Positions 8,615-17,555 of a stretch of DNA of 64,000 bases are shown piece after piece. This DNA comes from UBA7359 sp963976795 (GTDB lineage: Bacteria; Pseudomonadota; Gammaproteobacteria; Eutrophobiales; Eutrophobiaceae), in contig CAXBLT010000001.1 in assembly GCA_963976795.1 (NCBI GenBank), positions 290,611 to 354,610 on the forward strand, read 5' to 3'. Positions within the stretch are counted from its first letter, which is position 1, and each line of letters begins with the position of its first letter. Position numbers and translations under genes: made by a program. The notes beneath the pieces were generated by a model. The model was not told the origin of the DNA. It ran no database searches and worked only from the letters and a program-made list of their open reading frames with translations.

Positions 8615-9346
8615 ATGGATAAACGCTTAAATAAGTTCAACCACGTCTGGCACAACAAACCAGTTCTTCGAGCTATATATAAAGATTATTACGATCGAAT
8701 ATTGAATGAATGCTGCGCAGGGACAATACTTGAGGTTGGGGGTGGTTCAGGAAATTTAAAAGAATATTCATCCTCAGTCATTTCACTAGACATACTCTAT
8801 GCACCCTGGCTAGATCTATTAGCTGATGCACACAGACTTCCTTTTGAGGCTAATTCATTTAATAACATCGTTTTGTTTGATGTCTTGCATCACCTGCAAC
8901 AACCTAAAGTATTTTTCAGCGAGGTAGCACGAATAATTAAACCTAATGGTCGCTTGATCATTCTTGAGCCAGGCATTACCCCAATAAGTTGGCTATTCTA
9001 TAATTTTCTGCATCAAGAACCGGTTGATATGTCGGTAGACCCTTTTGTAGATAGCCAAGTAATGTCTGGTGATGACCCCTATGATTCAAATCAAGCCATA
9101 CCTACACTAATATTTGGCAAATACAAATCCAGACTTAAAAAAGACTTCCCTCGATTTAAGATCATCAAAAACGAATTACTTAGCCTGTTCGCATACCCAC
9201 TATCAGGAGGCTTTAAACCATGGAGTTTGATACCTCAAGTTGCAGTAACACCGTTATTAAAACTAGAAAACAAGCTTCCTTCAATTATTTTCAAGCTCAT
9301 GGCATTTAGATTGTTTGTTTCTATTGAGGTCAAGAAGCAAGACTAA
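8615..9346 (+). CDS. Class I SAM-dependent methyltransferase
   Basis: A type 11 methyltransferase of 243 residues. Motif I is ILEVGGGSGNLKEY near residue 37. A later FDVLHHLQQPKVFFSEVARIIKPNGRLIILEP block is typical of this family. An in-frame ATG at 8579 would overlap the preceding fusion gene by 29 nt. The ATG at 8615, 7 nt after that gene's stop, is preferred because the extra 12 residues read like the tail of the neighbour's coding region; neither start has a clear ribosome binding site. It is cotranscribed with the methyltransferase-GT2 fusion and probably methylates a sugar or a lipid-linked intermediate. Confidence 0.8.
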   Translation: MDKRLNKFNHVWHNKPVLRAIYKDYYDRILNECCAGTILEVGGGSGNLKEYSSSVISLDILYAPWLDLLADAHRLPFEANSFNNIVLFDVLHHLQQPKVFFSEVARIIKPNGRLIILEPGITPISWLFYNFLHQEPVDMSVDPFVDSQVMSGDDPYDSNQAIPTLIFGKYKSRLKKDFPRFKIIKNELLSLFAYPLSGGFKPWSLIPQVAVTPLLKLENKLPSIIFKLMAFRLFVSIEVKKQD

Positions 9347-9368
9347 TCTAAACGTTATTAGATGTTCG

Positions 9369-10505
9369 TTATTGGGGAAGATTTTTGCTTTGTTTATGGA
9401 TTAAATTAAAATATAAGTTTTCATAATGTCCCACACAGGATTCAATTGAAAAATTATCGCGAACTCGTTCTTTAGCGGCACATCTCATTTCAGCCCGAAG
9501 GGACTCATTTTTTATTAAAGTCAGTATCGCTTCTCCTATCAGTTCAGGGGAGAATGGTTCTACAACTAATCCTACTTTACCATTGAGCACAGCCTCTGCA
9601 TTTCCACCTACATTAGTGACGACCATAGGCAAACCTCCGCCCATACATTCTAGAATACTATTTGAAAACCCTTCCTGGTGGGAACAAAGCACGCCTATAT
9701 CGCTATGGTTTATTAAATCAGGAATGTCATCAACGACACCTAGTAGTTTTATGTGACTTTCTAAATTTAATTCTTTCGCTAGACTAGTAAGGTATTCACC
9801 ATGCCCATCATCTCTACCTGCCAGGAGCAGACGCCACTTAACGTTAATATCATTCTTTATTAAGCTTAACGCTCTGATAAGATCTTCATGCCCTTTATAA
9901 GGGATAAGATTTGCTACACAAAGTAGCGTTAACTCATTTTCTCTTGATGAATCAACATTTTTATCAGCGGCATGAATAGAAGCAAACCTATCGACGTCAA
10001 TGCCATTATAAATCAACTTAAGCTTATTCTCTGGCACCCCTTCTTTTTTCAACTCGGCGCATACTGCTTTTGAATTACCCAGAATGGCATTCATTTTATT
10101 ATGGAGATATTTTTCAACTAACCCGAGAAAGTAAAATCTATTCTGGTATAGATTCAGGCTCCTGCGGCTCATTACACGAATTATTTTTGGAGAAAAGAAC
10201 GTACAAACGGCACCGATAACATAGGCTTCTGGGAGAAAAAAATGAATAATTTCAAATCGGTGCTTACGCAAACAAACAGTAAGTTGAATTGCGCTTAAAA
10301 TTACTCCTAGCTTACCTTTGTTATTGTTATTTTTCCCTTTTACTTGAATTCCATTCTCTATAAATATATTTTCCAGTACTCCATCTCTTTTAAGCGGAAA
10401 TATTGTTACGCTATGTCCTCTAGCAAGCAGTTTTTTAGATACATTAAGAAGGTGTAATTCCGCACCGCCAACGTCTAACTTACCAATAACATATAAAATA
10501 TCCAT
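9369..10505 (-). CDS. Glycosyltransferase family 4
   Basis: A 378-residue cytoplasmic GT4 glycosyltransferase. It begins with the typical GKLDVGGAELHLLNVSKKL motif (the GGAE turn). It has LLCVANLIPYKGHEDLIRAL near 212 and the donor-binding region CSHQEGFSNSILECMGGGLPMV near 275-298, including the E-x7-E pattern. It converges with the plus-strand methyltransferase (22-bp gap) and lies just downstream of the AsnB-like gene on the minus strand. The sugar it transfers is unknown. Confidence 0.88.
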   Translation of the reverse strand: MDILYVIGKLDVGGAELHLLNVSKKLLARGHSVTIFPLKRDGVLENIFIENGIQVKGKNNNNKGKLGVILSAIQLTVCLRKHRFEIIHFFLPEAYVIGAVCTFFSPKIIRVMSRRSLNLYQNRFYFLGLVEKYLHNKMNAILGNSKAVCAELKKEGVPENKLKLIYNGIDVDRFASIHAADKNVDSSRENELTLLCVANLIPYKGHEDLIRALSLIKNDINVKWRLLLAGRDDGHGEYLTSLAKELNLESHIKLLGVVDDIPDLINHSDIGVLCSHQEGFSNSILECMGGGLPMVVTNVGGNAEAVLNGKVGLVVEPFSPELIGEAILTLIKNESLRAEMRCAAKERVRDNFSIESCVGHYENLYFNLIHKQSKNLPQ

Positions 10506-10555
10506 TATTAAAATAAATGATTGTTATTACGCTTGATACCTAAGCCTCTCATACG

Positions 10556-12478
10556 CTATACAATCCATTGCTCGTACCATGATTGAAACATGAGCATCAT
10601 CCATAACGGATATTGGTAATTTCTTTCCCTTTTCATATGCGCATCAAATGCAATTTTAATGGGTTTTGGCTCAAATATTCCTTGTTGAATTATTCTTTCC
10701 TCATTTAATAAACTGTAGGCCCATTCTTTTAAAGGGCCCCTAAGCCACTCTGATATAGGCACACCGAAGCCCATTTTAGGCCTATCTACCAGCTTCTGAG
10801 GGACATACTGATATAATATTTCACGCAAGATATGCTTACCTTTGCCATTGTTGATTTTATACTTTCGATCTAATCCCCATGCGTACTCTATTATTCTGTG
10901 GTCAAGCAATGGCGACCTTACTTCAAGACTATTTGCCATGCTTGCTCTATCCACTTTCACAAGGATATCCCCAGGCAGGTACGAATTAGTATCTAGATAC
11001 TGCATTGCTGAAATAATATCGTAATCACCGGGATAAGTTTCTAAATCAATGATTTGATCTTGTATCTCTGGAAGTAATATTTTTGGAGAAGTCCATTGAC
11101 TCACGAGCTTAGAATAAAGTTCGGAGTCGGAATTTACTTTAAGGATATTTGCAATTTTATGTAGGCGTTCACCAGAATGCGCTGGGGTCAATTTATCTGA
11201 TAACAAAGAAAACATCATATCTAATTTATGCGGCGGGACAGAATGAATTAATTTCGACATTAGATTTCGAATTAAATATGGCACAGTTTTGTTAAATGCA
11301 GATATTTTTTCACCCCAAAAATACCTTGAATAGCCGGCAAACACTTCGTCGCCACCATCACCAGACAACGCTACTGAGACTTCACTCTTCAGCAATTTAC
11401 TGACAATAAGTGTTGGGATTTGTGAGGCATCGCCAAAGGGTTCATCATAAATATTTGGCAAACTCGGTAATAACTCTATTGCAGAATCTGCCTCTGCATG
11501 AAACTCATGATGATCTGTGCCCAGGTATTCTGCTATTTTTTTTGCATGGACCGACTCATCGTATTGCTTATCATTAAAACCGATACAATAAGACTTGACC
11601 GGTTGTGATGACTCGGTCTGCATCAAGGCTGTCACTAAAGTGCTGTCAATCCCTCCAGAAAGCATCACGCCTAGAGGAACATCAGAAATCATTCGTTTTC
11701 GCACCGAATCTTTTAATAATGATTCTAAACCTTCATGAATCTCTTGTTTGCTGCCTGATTTCTGTTCACCATCAGTAATAACATTATCAAGACTCCAGAA
11801 TTTACTGACATGTACTTCTTTGTTCTCGTTTATTCTAATCAGACCACCAGGCTCAACTTTGTTTATATTCTCATAGATACTATCTGGAGCATTAATATAC
11901 CCATACTGTAAGAATGAAGAAATAGACTTATAATTCAGTGATTTGGTGAACCCGGGAAATTTATTGATTGCTTTCAACTCTGATGCGAATACGACATTAT
12001 TCCCGACATATCCCCAATACAGTGGCTTTTTACCTACTCTGTCGCGAGCCAAATACAGAGTTTTCTTCTGCTTATCCCATAATGCAAAAGCAAACATACC
12101 TTCAAGTAATTTTAAGGTCTTTTCGATGCCATAGACACTACACGCTTCAAGCAAGACTTGAGTATCAGTTTGGTTTGTAAACTTTATACCTTTATTTTTT
12201 TCAAGGTCAGTCCGTATATATTTGAAATTATATATTTCACCATTAAATGTAATTACAAACCTATCATTTTGCGAATGCATAGGTTGTTTACCTGCTTCTG
12301 ATAAATCAATGATTGAAAGTCGTCTGTGCCCAAGATAAATACCACTAGTATCATCATTCCAGACTCCAAAATTATCAGGCCCTCGATGAGTCAAGCTAGT
12401 GGTCATTGTCATCAATCTCTCACTAAGCTCATGATGACTTGATTTGCGATCAATATAAAAACCACATATTCCACACAT
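10556..12478 (-). CDS. AsnB-like glutamine-dependent amidotransferase 1
   Basis: A 640-residue asparagine-synthase-type enzyme. The open frame could start upstream, but the ATG at 12478 gives MCGICGF, placing the glutaminase nucleophile Cys at position 2, which this family requires once Met is removed. The glutaminase domain shows RGPDNFG, GHRRLSIIDLS and FNGEIYNF. The synthetase domain shows the PP-loop VMLSGGIDST (near 280) and SGDGGDEVFAGY. In polysaccharide loci such enzymes (for example WbpS) amidate uronic acids, which fits the uronate-forming genes ugd, lspL and tviB here. It is divergent from a second AsnB-like gene across a 135-bp gap. Confidence 0.9.
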   Translation of the reverse strand: MCGICGFYIDRKSSHHELSERLMTMTTSLTHRGPDNFGVWNDDTSGIYLGHRRLSIIDLSEAGKQPMHSQNDRFVITFNGEIYNFKYIRTDLEKNKGIKFTNQTDTQVLLEACSVYGIEKTLKLLEGMFAFALWDKQKKTLYLARDRVGKKPLYWGYVGNNVVFASELKAINKFPGFTKSLNYKSISSFLQYGYINAPDSIYENINKVEPGGLIRINENKEVHVSKFWSLDNVITDGEQKSGSKQEIHEGLESLLKDSVRKRMISDVPLGVMLSGGIDSTLVTALMQTESSQPVKSYCIGFNDKQYDESVHAKKIAEYLGTDHHEFHAEADSAIELLPSLPNIYDEPFGDASQIPTLIVSKLLKSEVSVALSGDGGDEVFAGYSRYFWGEKISAFNKTVPYLIRNLMSKLIHSVPPHKLDMMFSLLSDKLTPAHSGERLHKIANILKVNSDSELYSKLVSQWTSPKILLPEIQDQIIDLETYPGDYDIISAMQYLDTNSYLPGDILVKVDRASMANSLEVRSPLLDHRIIEYAWGLDRKYKINNGKGKHILREILYQYVPQKLVDRPKMGFGVPISEWLRGPLKEWAYSLLNEERIIQQGIFEPKPIKIAFDAHMKRERNYQYPLWMMLMFQSWYEQWIV

Positions 12479-12539
12479 AATATTATTTAGAACTGACCTT
12501 TTGAGACTCAATAAATGTTAAATCTAGATATTTATTTTT

Positions 12540-12569
12540 TTGTATTTAACTAAATTTTTTTCGTATAAA
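12540..12569 (+). promoter_or_regulatory. Candidate promoter for plus-strand AsnB-like gene
   Basis: TTGTAT at 12540-12545 and TATAAA at 12564-12569 are separated by 18 bp, in the gap between the two divergent AsnB-like genes and about 45 bp before the start codon at 12614. Each hexamer matches the sigma-70 consensus at four or five of six positions. There is no recognisable ribosome binding site before the ATG. Confidence 0.4.
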
Positions 12570-12613
12570 ATACATGAATGATATCTTACATTATAAACGC
12601 ATATTAAATTCAA

Positions 12614-14455
12614 ATGTGCGGATTTGTCGCAACATTCCAGAAAGGGAATAAAGCCCCTCCCAACTTATTACAATCATTTAGCAATGATCTAATACATAGG
12701 GGACCAGATTCAGAGGGGATAATAAACCACGCTGATTTCTCAATGGTATTTAGGCGCTTATCTATTATCGATTTGCATCCTGCATCTGACCAACCAATGC
12801 AAGATGCATCCGGTCGCTACTTTATTGTGTTTAATGGAGAAATATACAACTACATAACCTTAAGAAATCAATTAATAAATGAAGGTATGGTTTTCAAAAG
12901 CCATGGTGACACTGAAGTTATTCTCAACGGTTATATTAAATATGGTAATGACTTCATCAGCAGGCTAGAAGGTATGTTCGCCTTTGTTATCTATGACACA
13001 CTAAATAGCAAGATTATAGGTGCTCGAGATCCTTTTGGTATAAAACCACTCTATTTTTCAAGAAAAAAGGACCTCTTTGCATTTTCTAGTGAAGTCAGGC
13101 CACTAAGGCGTCTTGTTGGCACAGAAATCGACCCGGTTTCTTTTTATGAATTATTAATATATCGGTTCGCAACTGGCAGGCTGTCAAATTATAAAAATAT
13201 TGAATTGATTCCCGGTGGCACTATTGTGTCAATTGATTTAAATAATTCTTCGTATAGGGAAGAGAAGTTTTACGATAGCGAAAGCCTTTTCAGTTCTGAG
13301 AACCCCAATCTAGATGAAGAGAATTCGATTAAACTCGTTCAGGAAGATCTTGTTAACTCAATAACATCACACATGAATAGTGATGTAGGTTTCGCAGTAC
13401 AACTTTCTGGAGGTGTTGACTCCAGCTTAATAACTGCAATATCCAGTAGTATAAAAAATAATGAAAAACTAAAAACCTTTGGAATAAGTATTGACGATGA
13501 GTTAAATGAAGAAAAATACAGGAACATGGTCATTAAAAGGTATAACGTTGAGCACCATGAGGTTCATTTAAGTGAAGAAAAGTTTACAGATGAATTTCCA
13601 AGTGCCGTTAATTCTATGGAAGGACCTGTACCTCATTTTGGATGTGTAATGCTGAAATTATTGTGCAAGGAAATCAGTAAAACAGATAAAGTCGTTCTCA
13701 CTGGTGAAGGCGCAGATGAGTTCTTCGGGGGTTATGCCAGATATAGTGAGTGGAAAAGATTAAGGACATTTGGAATACTTGCAAATTCACTTCCGAAGTT
13801 TACTTGGGATTTATTTTCGCGTTACAGCAGTATAAAGAGATACTCAGGGCATGATAGTGCAGTATTAGCATCTGTCTATTTTGACGTTAACAAGTTAAAC
13901 GGCATGTTCCCTGACTTGAAACCCACATCAGATCAAAGGGAAATCATCTCATCGCAATTTAAGGACTATAGAAATAAATTAAGAGGGTTAGATCAATCAG
14001 CTTACCTCTCTTCTCTTCTCCTTAGACAAGACAAAATGTCTATGTCTTCATCAGTAGAAGCAAGGGTTCCATTTACTCATTTACCTCTTGCTAAAATGAT
14101 ACATACGATTCCGTTAGATCTTTTAATTCCTGGCAATGCCACTAAACCTGTTTTAAAAAAAGCTGCAATTAAGTGGTTGCCGGATGAGTTAGTTTTCAGG
14201 CGCAAGATTGGCTTAACATTACCACTGCATAAATGGCTATCTAATGAAAAGGGCTTCGGTAGATATATCGAATATGTCTTAGATCCGAACTCAAAACTAT
14301 CTAGTTTTGGGGATTTATCGATAATCAAAAATCATATCAAAGAATTCAAGAAGGAAACGCCAGGAAATGGCATTCCCATTACAGCTCATCTAATTAATAT
14401 GGAGTTATGGCTCAGATCTTTAGATAACGACTTAACAGAAAATTCCGTTATTTAA
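12614..14455 (+). CDS. AsnB-like glutamine-dependent amidotransferase 2
   Basis: A 613-residue second asparagine-synthase-like protein, with an intact N-terminal glutaminase (MCGFVATF, Cys2; RGPDSEG; FNGEIYNY). Its ATP-pyrophosphatase domain has QLSGGVDSSLITA near residue 263 and LTGEGADEFFGGY near 367. It is clearly diverged from the minus-strand copy at 10556-12478, so this is not a recent duplication. It is the only plus-strand gene between minus-strand neighbours and has its own candidate promoter. It probably amidates a carboxyl group of a glycan uronic acid or a related acid; the target is not known. Confidence 0.88.
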   Translation: MCGFVATFQKGNKAPPNLLQSFSNDLIHRGPDSEGIINHADFSMVFRRLSIIDLHPASDQPMQDASGRYFIVFNGEIYNYITLRNQLINEGMVFKSHGDTEVILNGYIKYGNDFISRLEGMFAFVIYDTLNSKIIGARDPFGIKPLYFSRKKDLFAFSSEVRPLRRLVGTEIDPVSFYELLIYRFATGRLSNYKNIELIPGGTIVSIDLNNSSYREEKFYDSESLFSSENPNLDEENSIKLVQEDLVNSITSHMNSDVGFAVQLSGGVDSSLITAISSSIKNNEKLKTFGISIDDELNEEKYRNMVIKRYNVEHHEVHLSEEKFTDEFPSAVNSMEGPVPHFGCVMLKLLCKEISKTDKVVLTGEGADEFFGGYARYSEWKRLRTFGILANSLPKFTWDLFSRYSSIKRYSGHDSAVLASVYFDVNKLNGMFPDLKPTSDQREIISSQFKDYRNKLRGLDQSAYLSSLLLRQDKMSMSSSVEARVPFTHLPLAKMIHTIPLDLLIPGNATKPVLKKAAIKWLPDELVFRRKIGLTLPLHKWLSNEKGFGRYIEYVLDPNSKLSSFGDLSIIKNHIKEFKKETPGNGIPITAHLINMELWLRSLDNDLTENSVI

Positions 14456-14476
14456 TTCCAAACATGAAATGCTTTT

Positions 14477-16240
14477 TTATTTTAATGCTTCATCTATTGT
14501 TAATAGTAGGTTAATCAAGACAGCATGATCATGTTCCCGCCTATGATGCTGCTCTATCATTCTTGATACCTTATCCATATCCACATAGCCTAAATCCATT
14601 AAACGTTCTGAAGCAGACAATTTATTAACCAGGTTTGTGATCTTTTTACTTTTTGCAATTATATTGTAAGGCATCCCCCATGTTCTATCTTTCCAGCCTG
14701 GATAGCGAGGCATGTCTTTTATACCTAATTTATCAAGAACATAATACATATATTTCAAATAGGTTTGTTGTTCAGCTGACCACCCTGCTTTCATATTTGT
14801 GTTGGCGTTACGGATATTCATTAAACCTGGGTTTAATTTATTTAGTGTTCTAAGATAGGTATTACTATTTAATTTATGTTTATAATTCATATCAATTGAT
14901 ATGTTGAACAAATCATTGTCGAATGCTGGAATTCTACAATGAGCAAATGTTCTTATTGACATAATCATTGGGTAGGAATAATGGCGTGATAAATTATTAG
15001 TATTCAAATATTCCCATAATTTGTATCCTTCTGCGCCCAAACTAGTTCCTCTATTTATATTCCCCTCAATCTCACTATATAAATAGTCATATAAATCTGA
15101 TTTTTTTTCATCTTTAACAATTGAAAATGGATCTGATGTTTTTAATCTATATTTTGATTTATTAATAAATAATTTAATGATATCGCCATTTATTGGCATG
15201 ATTTTACTGTGCATTACAGGCAGATCGAAGACAGTGTTTTTTATAGTTGGCAAATATAGATCCGTTAACAATATATCCAGGCCATAACCAGTAAGAAATG
15301 TATCCACATCTTTTGGGAAGTAGTCCTTATGCCCCAAAAACTGACACTCGTTAAATACTTGCATCCCGCCAGTTATATCTATGGCATCAAATAATTCTTT
15401 ATCAAAAATATTGTCCGGTCTTTCGATATAAAAGTGTTGTTTGTTAAAATAATCAGCAACTTCACGAGCAACAGCGTATTCATTATTTTTAGATTGCGCT
15501 GTAGTTATACATGTTGTCAAACTGTCATTTGACGCAGCTAAAATAGCTCTGGAATCAATACCCCCACTCAATAATAATGCACAGTTTGAATTATCTGATG
15601 TGTAGGCATCAACCGATTTTGATAATACACTCGACAACCTATCTATAAGTTTTCCGTCATCATCTATATTATTAGTGTAGTCTGGATTCCAATATTTATG
15701 AATGTCGACACTATTAACCCCAACATGGATAATCGAAGCACTATCCATATATAATATTTCATTCTCAAATGTTTTTGTGCCAAATAACTTCCGAAAATAA
15801 ATAAACTCAAATATCGTGCTACTGTTGATGTTAATTCCGTAGTTGCCTTTATACTTCAATAATCTCCTGAAATTATTAGAGCCTACTATGCTTCCTTCAT
15901 TTAATTTATAGAAATAAAAGGGACAAGAAGCAAATCTATCATTAATAATGCATAACTTTTTTTCAAACTTGTTGTATATAATTAATAAAAATGAACCATT
16001 TATGCTTCTAGCAAACTCTTCTACATTTAAAGTGTTTTGGTATTTTTCTATTAATAAGGAATCACTTAACTGACCAGATACTATTGGATCGCCAAACACA
16101 TATATTTCTTCGTTTTTTAAAAAGTATTCCCTTGGTTTATTACTATTAGGTAGCAATATATTGAAACAATCGCTAATCCTTGTGGAACTCTCATTGCATT
16201 TAAGTAACTTGTTAAACTCAATAAAAAAACTATCAATCAT
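14477..16240 (-). CDS. Asparagine-synthase-related protein lacking the glutaminase cysteine
   Basis: This 587-residue protein keeps the asparagine synthase layout. The synthetase PP-loop is clear (CALLLSGGIDSRAI, about residue 220-235). The N-terminal region is glutaminase-like (FARSINGSFLLIIYN, INDRFASCPFYFY), but the start is MIDSFF instead of MCG, so the catalytic Cys2 is absent. No upstream in-frame start would restore it. The enzyme may therefore use free ammonia or another protein's glutaminase, or have moved to adenylation chemistry other than amidation. It ends 22 bp from the convergent AsnB 2 gene and is the last gene of the long minus-strand array. Confidence 0.75.
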   Translation of the reverse strand: MIDSFFIEFNKLLKCNESSTRISDCFNILLPNSNKPREYFLKNEEIYVFGDPIVSGQLSDSLLIEKYQNTLNVEEFARSINGSFLLIIYNKFEKKLCIINDRFASCPFYFYKLNEGSIVGSNNFRRLLKYKGNYGININSSTIFEFIYFRKLFGTKTFENEILYMDSASIIHVGVNSVDIHKYWNPDYTNNIDDDGKLIDRLSSVLSKSVDAYTSDNSNCALLLSGGIDSRAILAASNDSLTTCITTAQSKNNEYAVAREVADYFNKQHFYIERPDNIFDKELFDAIDITGGMQVFNECQFLGHKDYFPKDVDTFLTGYGLDILLTDLYLPTIKNTVFDLPVMHSKIMPINGDIIKLFINKSKYRLKTSDPFSIVKDEKKSDLYDYLYSEIEGNINRGTSLGAEGYKLWEYLNTNNLSRHYSYPMIMSIRTFAHCRIPAFDNDLFNISIDMNYKHKLNSNTYLRTLNKLNPGLMNIRNANTNMKAGWSAEQQTYLKYMYYVLDKLGIKDMPRYPGWKDRTWGMPYNIIAKSKKITNLVNKLSASERLMDLGYVDMDKVSRMIEQHHRREHDHAVLINLLLTIDEALK

Positions 16241-16261
16241 TTAATAACTCGTAGTAATACT

Positions 16262-17335
16262 TTAACTTTCAAGAATCTCTTTAAAATGTTCTACAAACAA
16301 TTCACTAGATTTTTCGCCAGAAACATATGACTTATAGCGTTCTTTGCCATTCTTAGCAATTGCCTCAAAGTCGGCATAATTAATAATTATTTCTTCAATT
16401 TTTTCCTCTAAATTTGACATCGACCAATCGAAAGGGATATAGGTTTCCTCTTCATCATATAATGGCGGCCAAGTATCAATATGCGACATATCAGGCTTAA
16501 GCAATAATCCTCCATACAAAAAAGTTTCATAATCTCTATAGCATAATTCACCAAAACCAAATGGAGACACCACAATTTTGCTTGTCTTTATTTCATTAAA
16601 GAATTTTCGCCTGGATACTTTAGTGCTATCCATATAATTGTTTAACAGGGCCTTTATCTTTTCCCTTTGATATGCAACTGTTTCTCTATCGTAGTTAGAG
16701 TTAAATCTACAGGATAAATTTATGGTTCTTTCCTTGCTATCCCGTCCAACAAGAATGGGTAATGTCAGAAGGTATTTGAATGCTACTTTCTTATATAAAA
16801 ATAATTTATATAAGCCTAAATAACTATAATCAGACATCGAAGAATTCCAACCAACCTTTATTTTATTTAGGTCTGCTTTATTTTTTACAGGACTTGTGTA
16901 ATCTTGATTAGTATCTATAACATTATATTTTTCATGATAAAAATCGGTAAACAAACGATATCCATAAAGAGGCTTCATATAATTATCTTTATTTTTAAAT
17001 ATTTGGTTTTTAAATACCGAAGTCACATATGGCAGAAATTCGAAATGGTCCAGGCCTGCGCTGTCCGTAATATCAAAATAAAACAGTTTGTTTGTTCTAT
17101 TATTTAATTCTGACATCTCCTCTAAAACTCTATTATTGTCTCTCTTCCAATCTTGACTAAAATAATTATGCTCAACAATTAGCACATCACATTCAAAAAT
17201 AGAATCCTCTATTCCCTTGAATATTTTTAAAATAATACCTTCTTGCAACAATTCCTTGTCGTATTTAAGGAGCGGGTATAAAAAGGCATGGCTATTAGGC
17301 GTTACCAAGCCTTTCGTTAAAATATTAACGAACAT
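16262..17335 (-). CDS. Putative glycosyltransferase (GT-B-like, unassigned family)
   Basis: A 357-residue protein that looks like a glycosyltransferase without a firm family. The C-terminal motif KIVVSPFGFGELCYRDYE followed by FLYGGLLLKPDMSH (about 270-300) resembles the donor-binding end of family-1-type and exostosin-like enzymes, in which a Glu binds the nucleotide sugar. There is no signal peptide or membrane segment. It lies 21 bp upstream of the Cys-less AsnB-like gene, so the two are probably cotranslated. Its sugar specificity is unknown. Confidence 0.55.
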   Translation of the reverse strand: MFVNILTKGLVTPNSHAFLYPLLKYDKELLQEGIILKIFKGIEDSIFECDVLIVEHNYFSQDWKRDNNRVLEEMSELNNRTNKLFYFDITDSAGLDHFEFLPYVTSVFKNQIFKNKDNYMKPLYGYRLFTDFYHEKYNVIDTNQDYTSPVKNKADLNKIKVGWNSSMSDYSYLGLYKLFLYKKVAFKYLLTLPILVGRDSKERTINLSCRFNSNYDRETVAYQREKIKALLNNYMDSTKVSRRKFFNEIKTSKIVVSPFGFGELCYRDYETFLYGGLLLKPDMSHIDTWPPLYDEEETYIPFDWSMSNLEEKIEEIIINYADFEAIAKNGKERYKSYVSGEKSSELFVEHFKEILES

Positions 17336-17385
17336 GTGTTTTTTGATTTTTTATGGAGGAATTAAAAAATAATTTTAAGGCAAGA

Positions 17386-17406
17386 GTTATATATTAATAA
17401 TATAAC
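17386..17406. repeat. AT-rich inverted repeat in a 220-bp gene gap
   Basis: Seven-base arms GTTATAT and ATATAAC enclose ATTAATA in the gap 17336-17555 between the FkbM gene and the glycosyltransferase-like gene. The gap holds no gene. The repeat could be an operator, or chance in AT-rich DNA. Confidence 0.3.
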
Positions 17407-17555
17407 CAGGTAGTGTTGAATTATTCACAATGGTTGGGCATGCTTTTCCTTTAACATATAAATACAGAGTCTCGTTTCATTTAATTCGTACGTTTGGATA
17501 GTGATTCAATTTAAGTTAATAACTTTTACATTCATCAACCATAGATTATAAAATA

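Noticed and set aside
10455..10475. GGCGGTGCGG on the minus strand as an ops site
   Set aside because: It codes for the GGAE motif of a GT4 enzyme and departs from ops after GGCGGT.
12478..12511. Longer start for AsnB-like protein 1
   Set aside because: It would bury the N-terminal Cys nucleophile, which must be residue 2.
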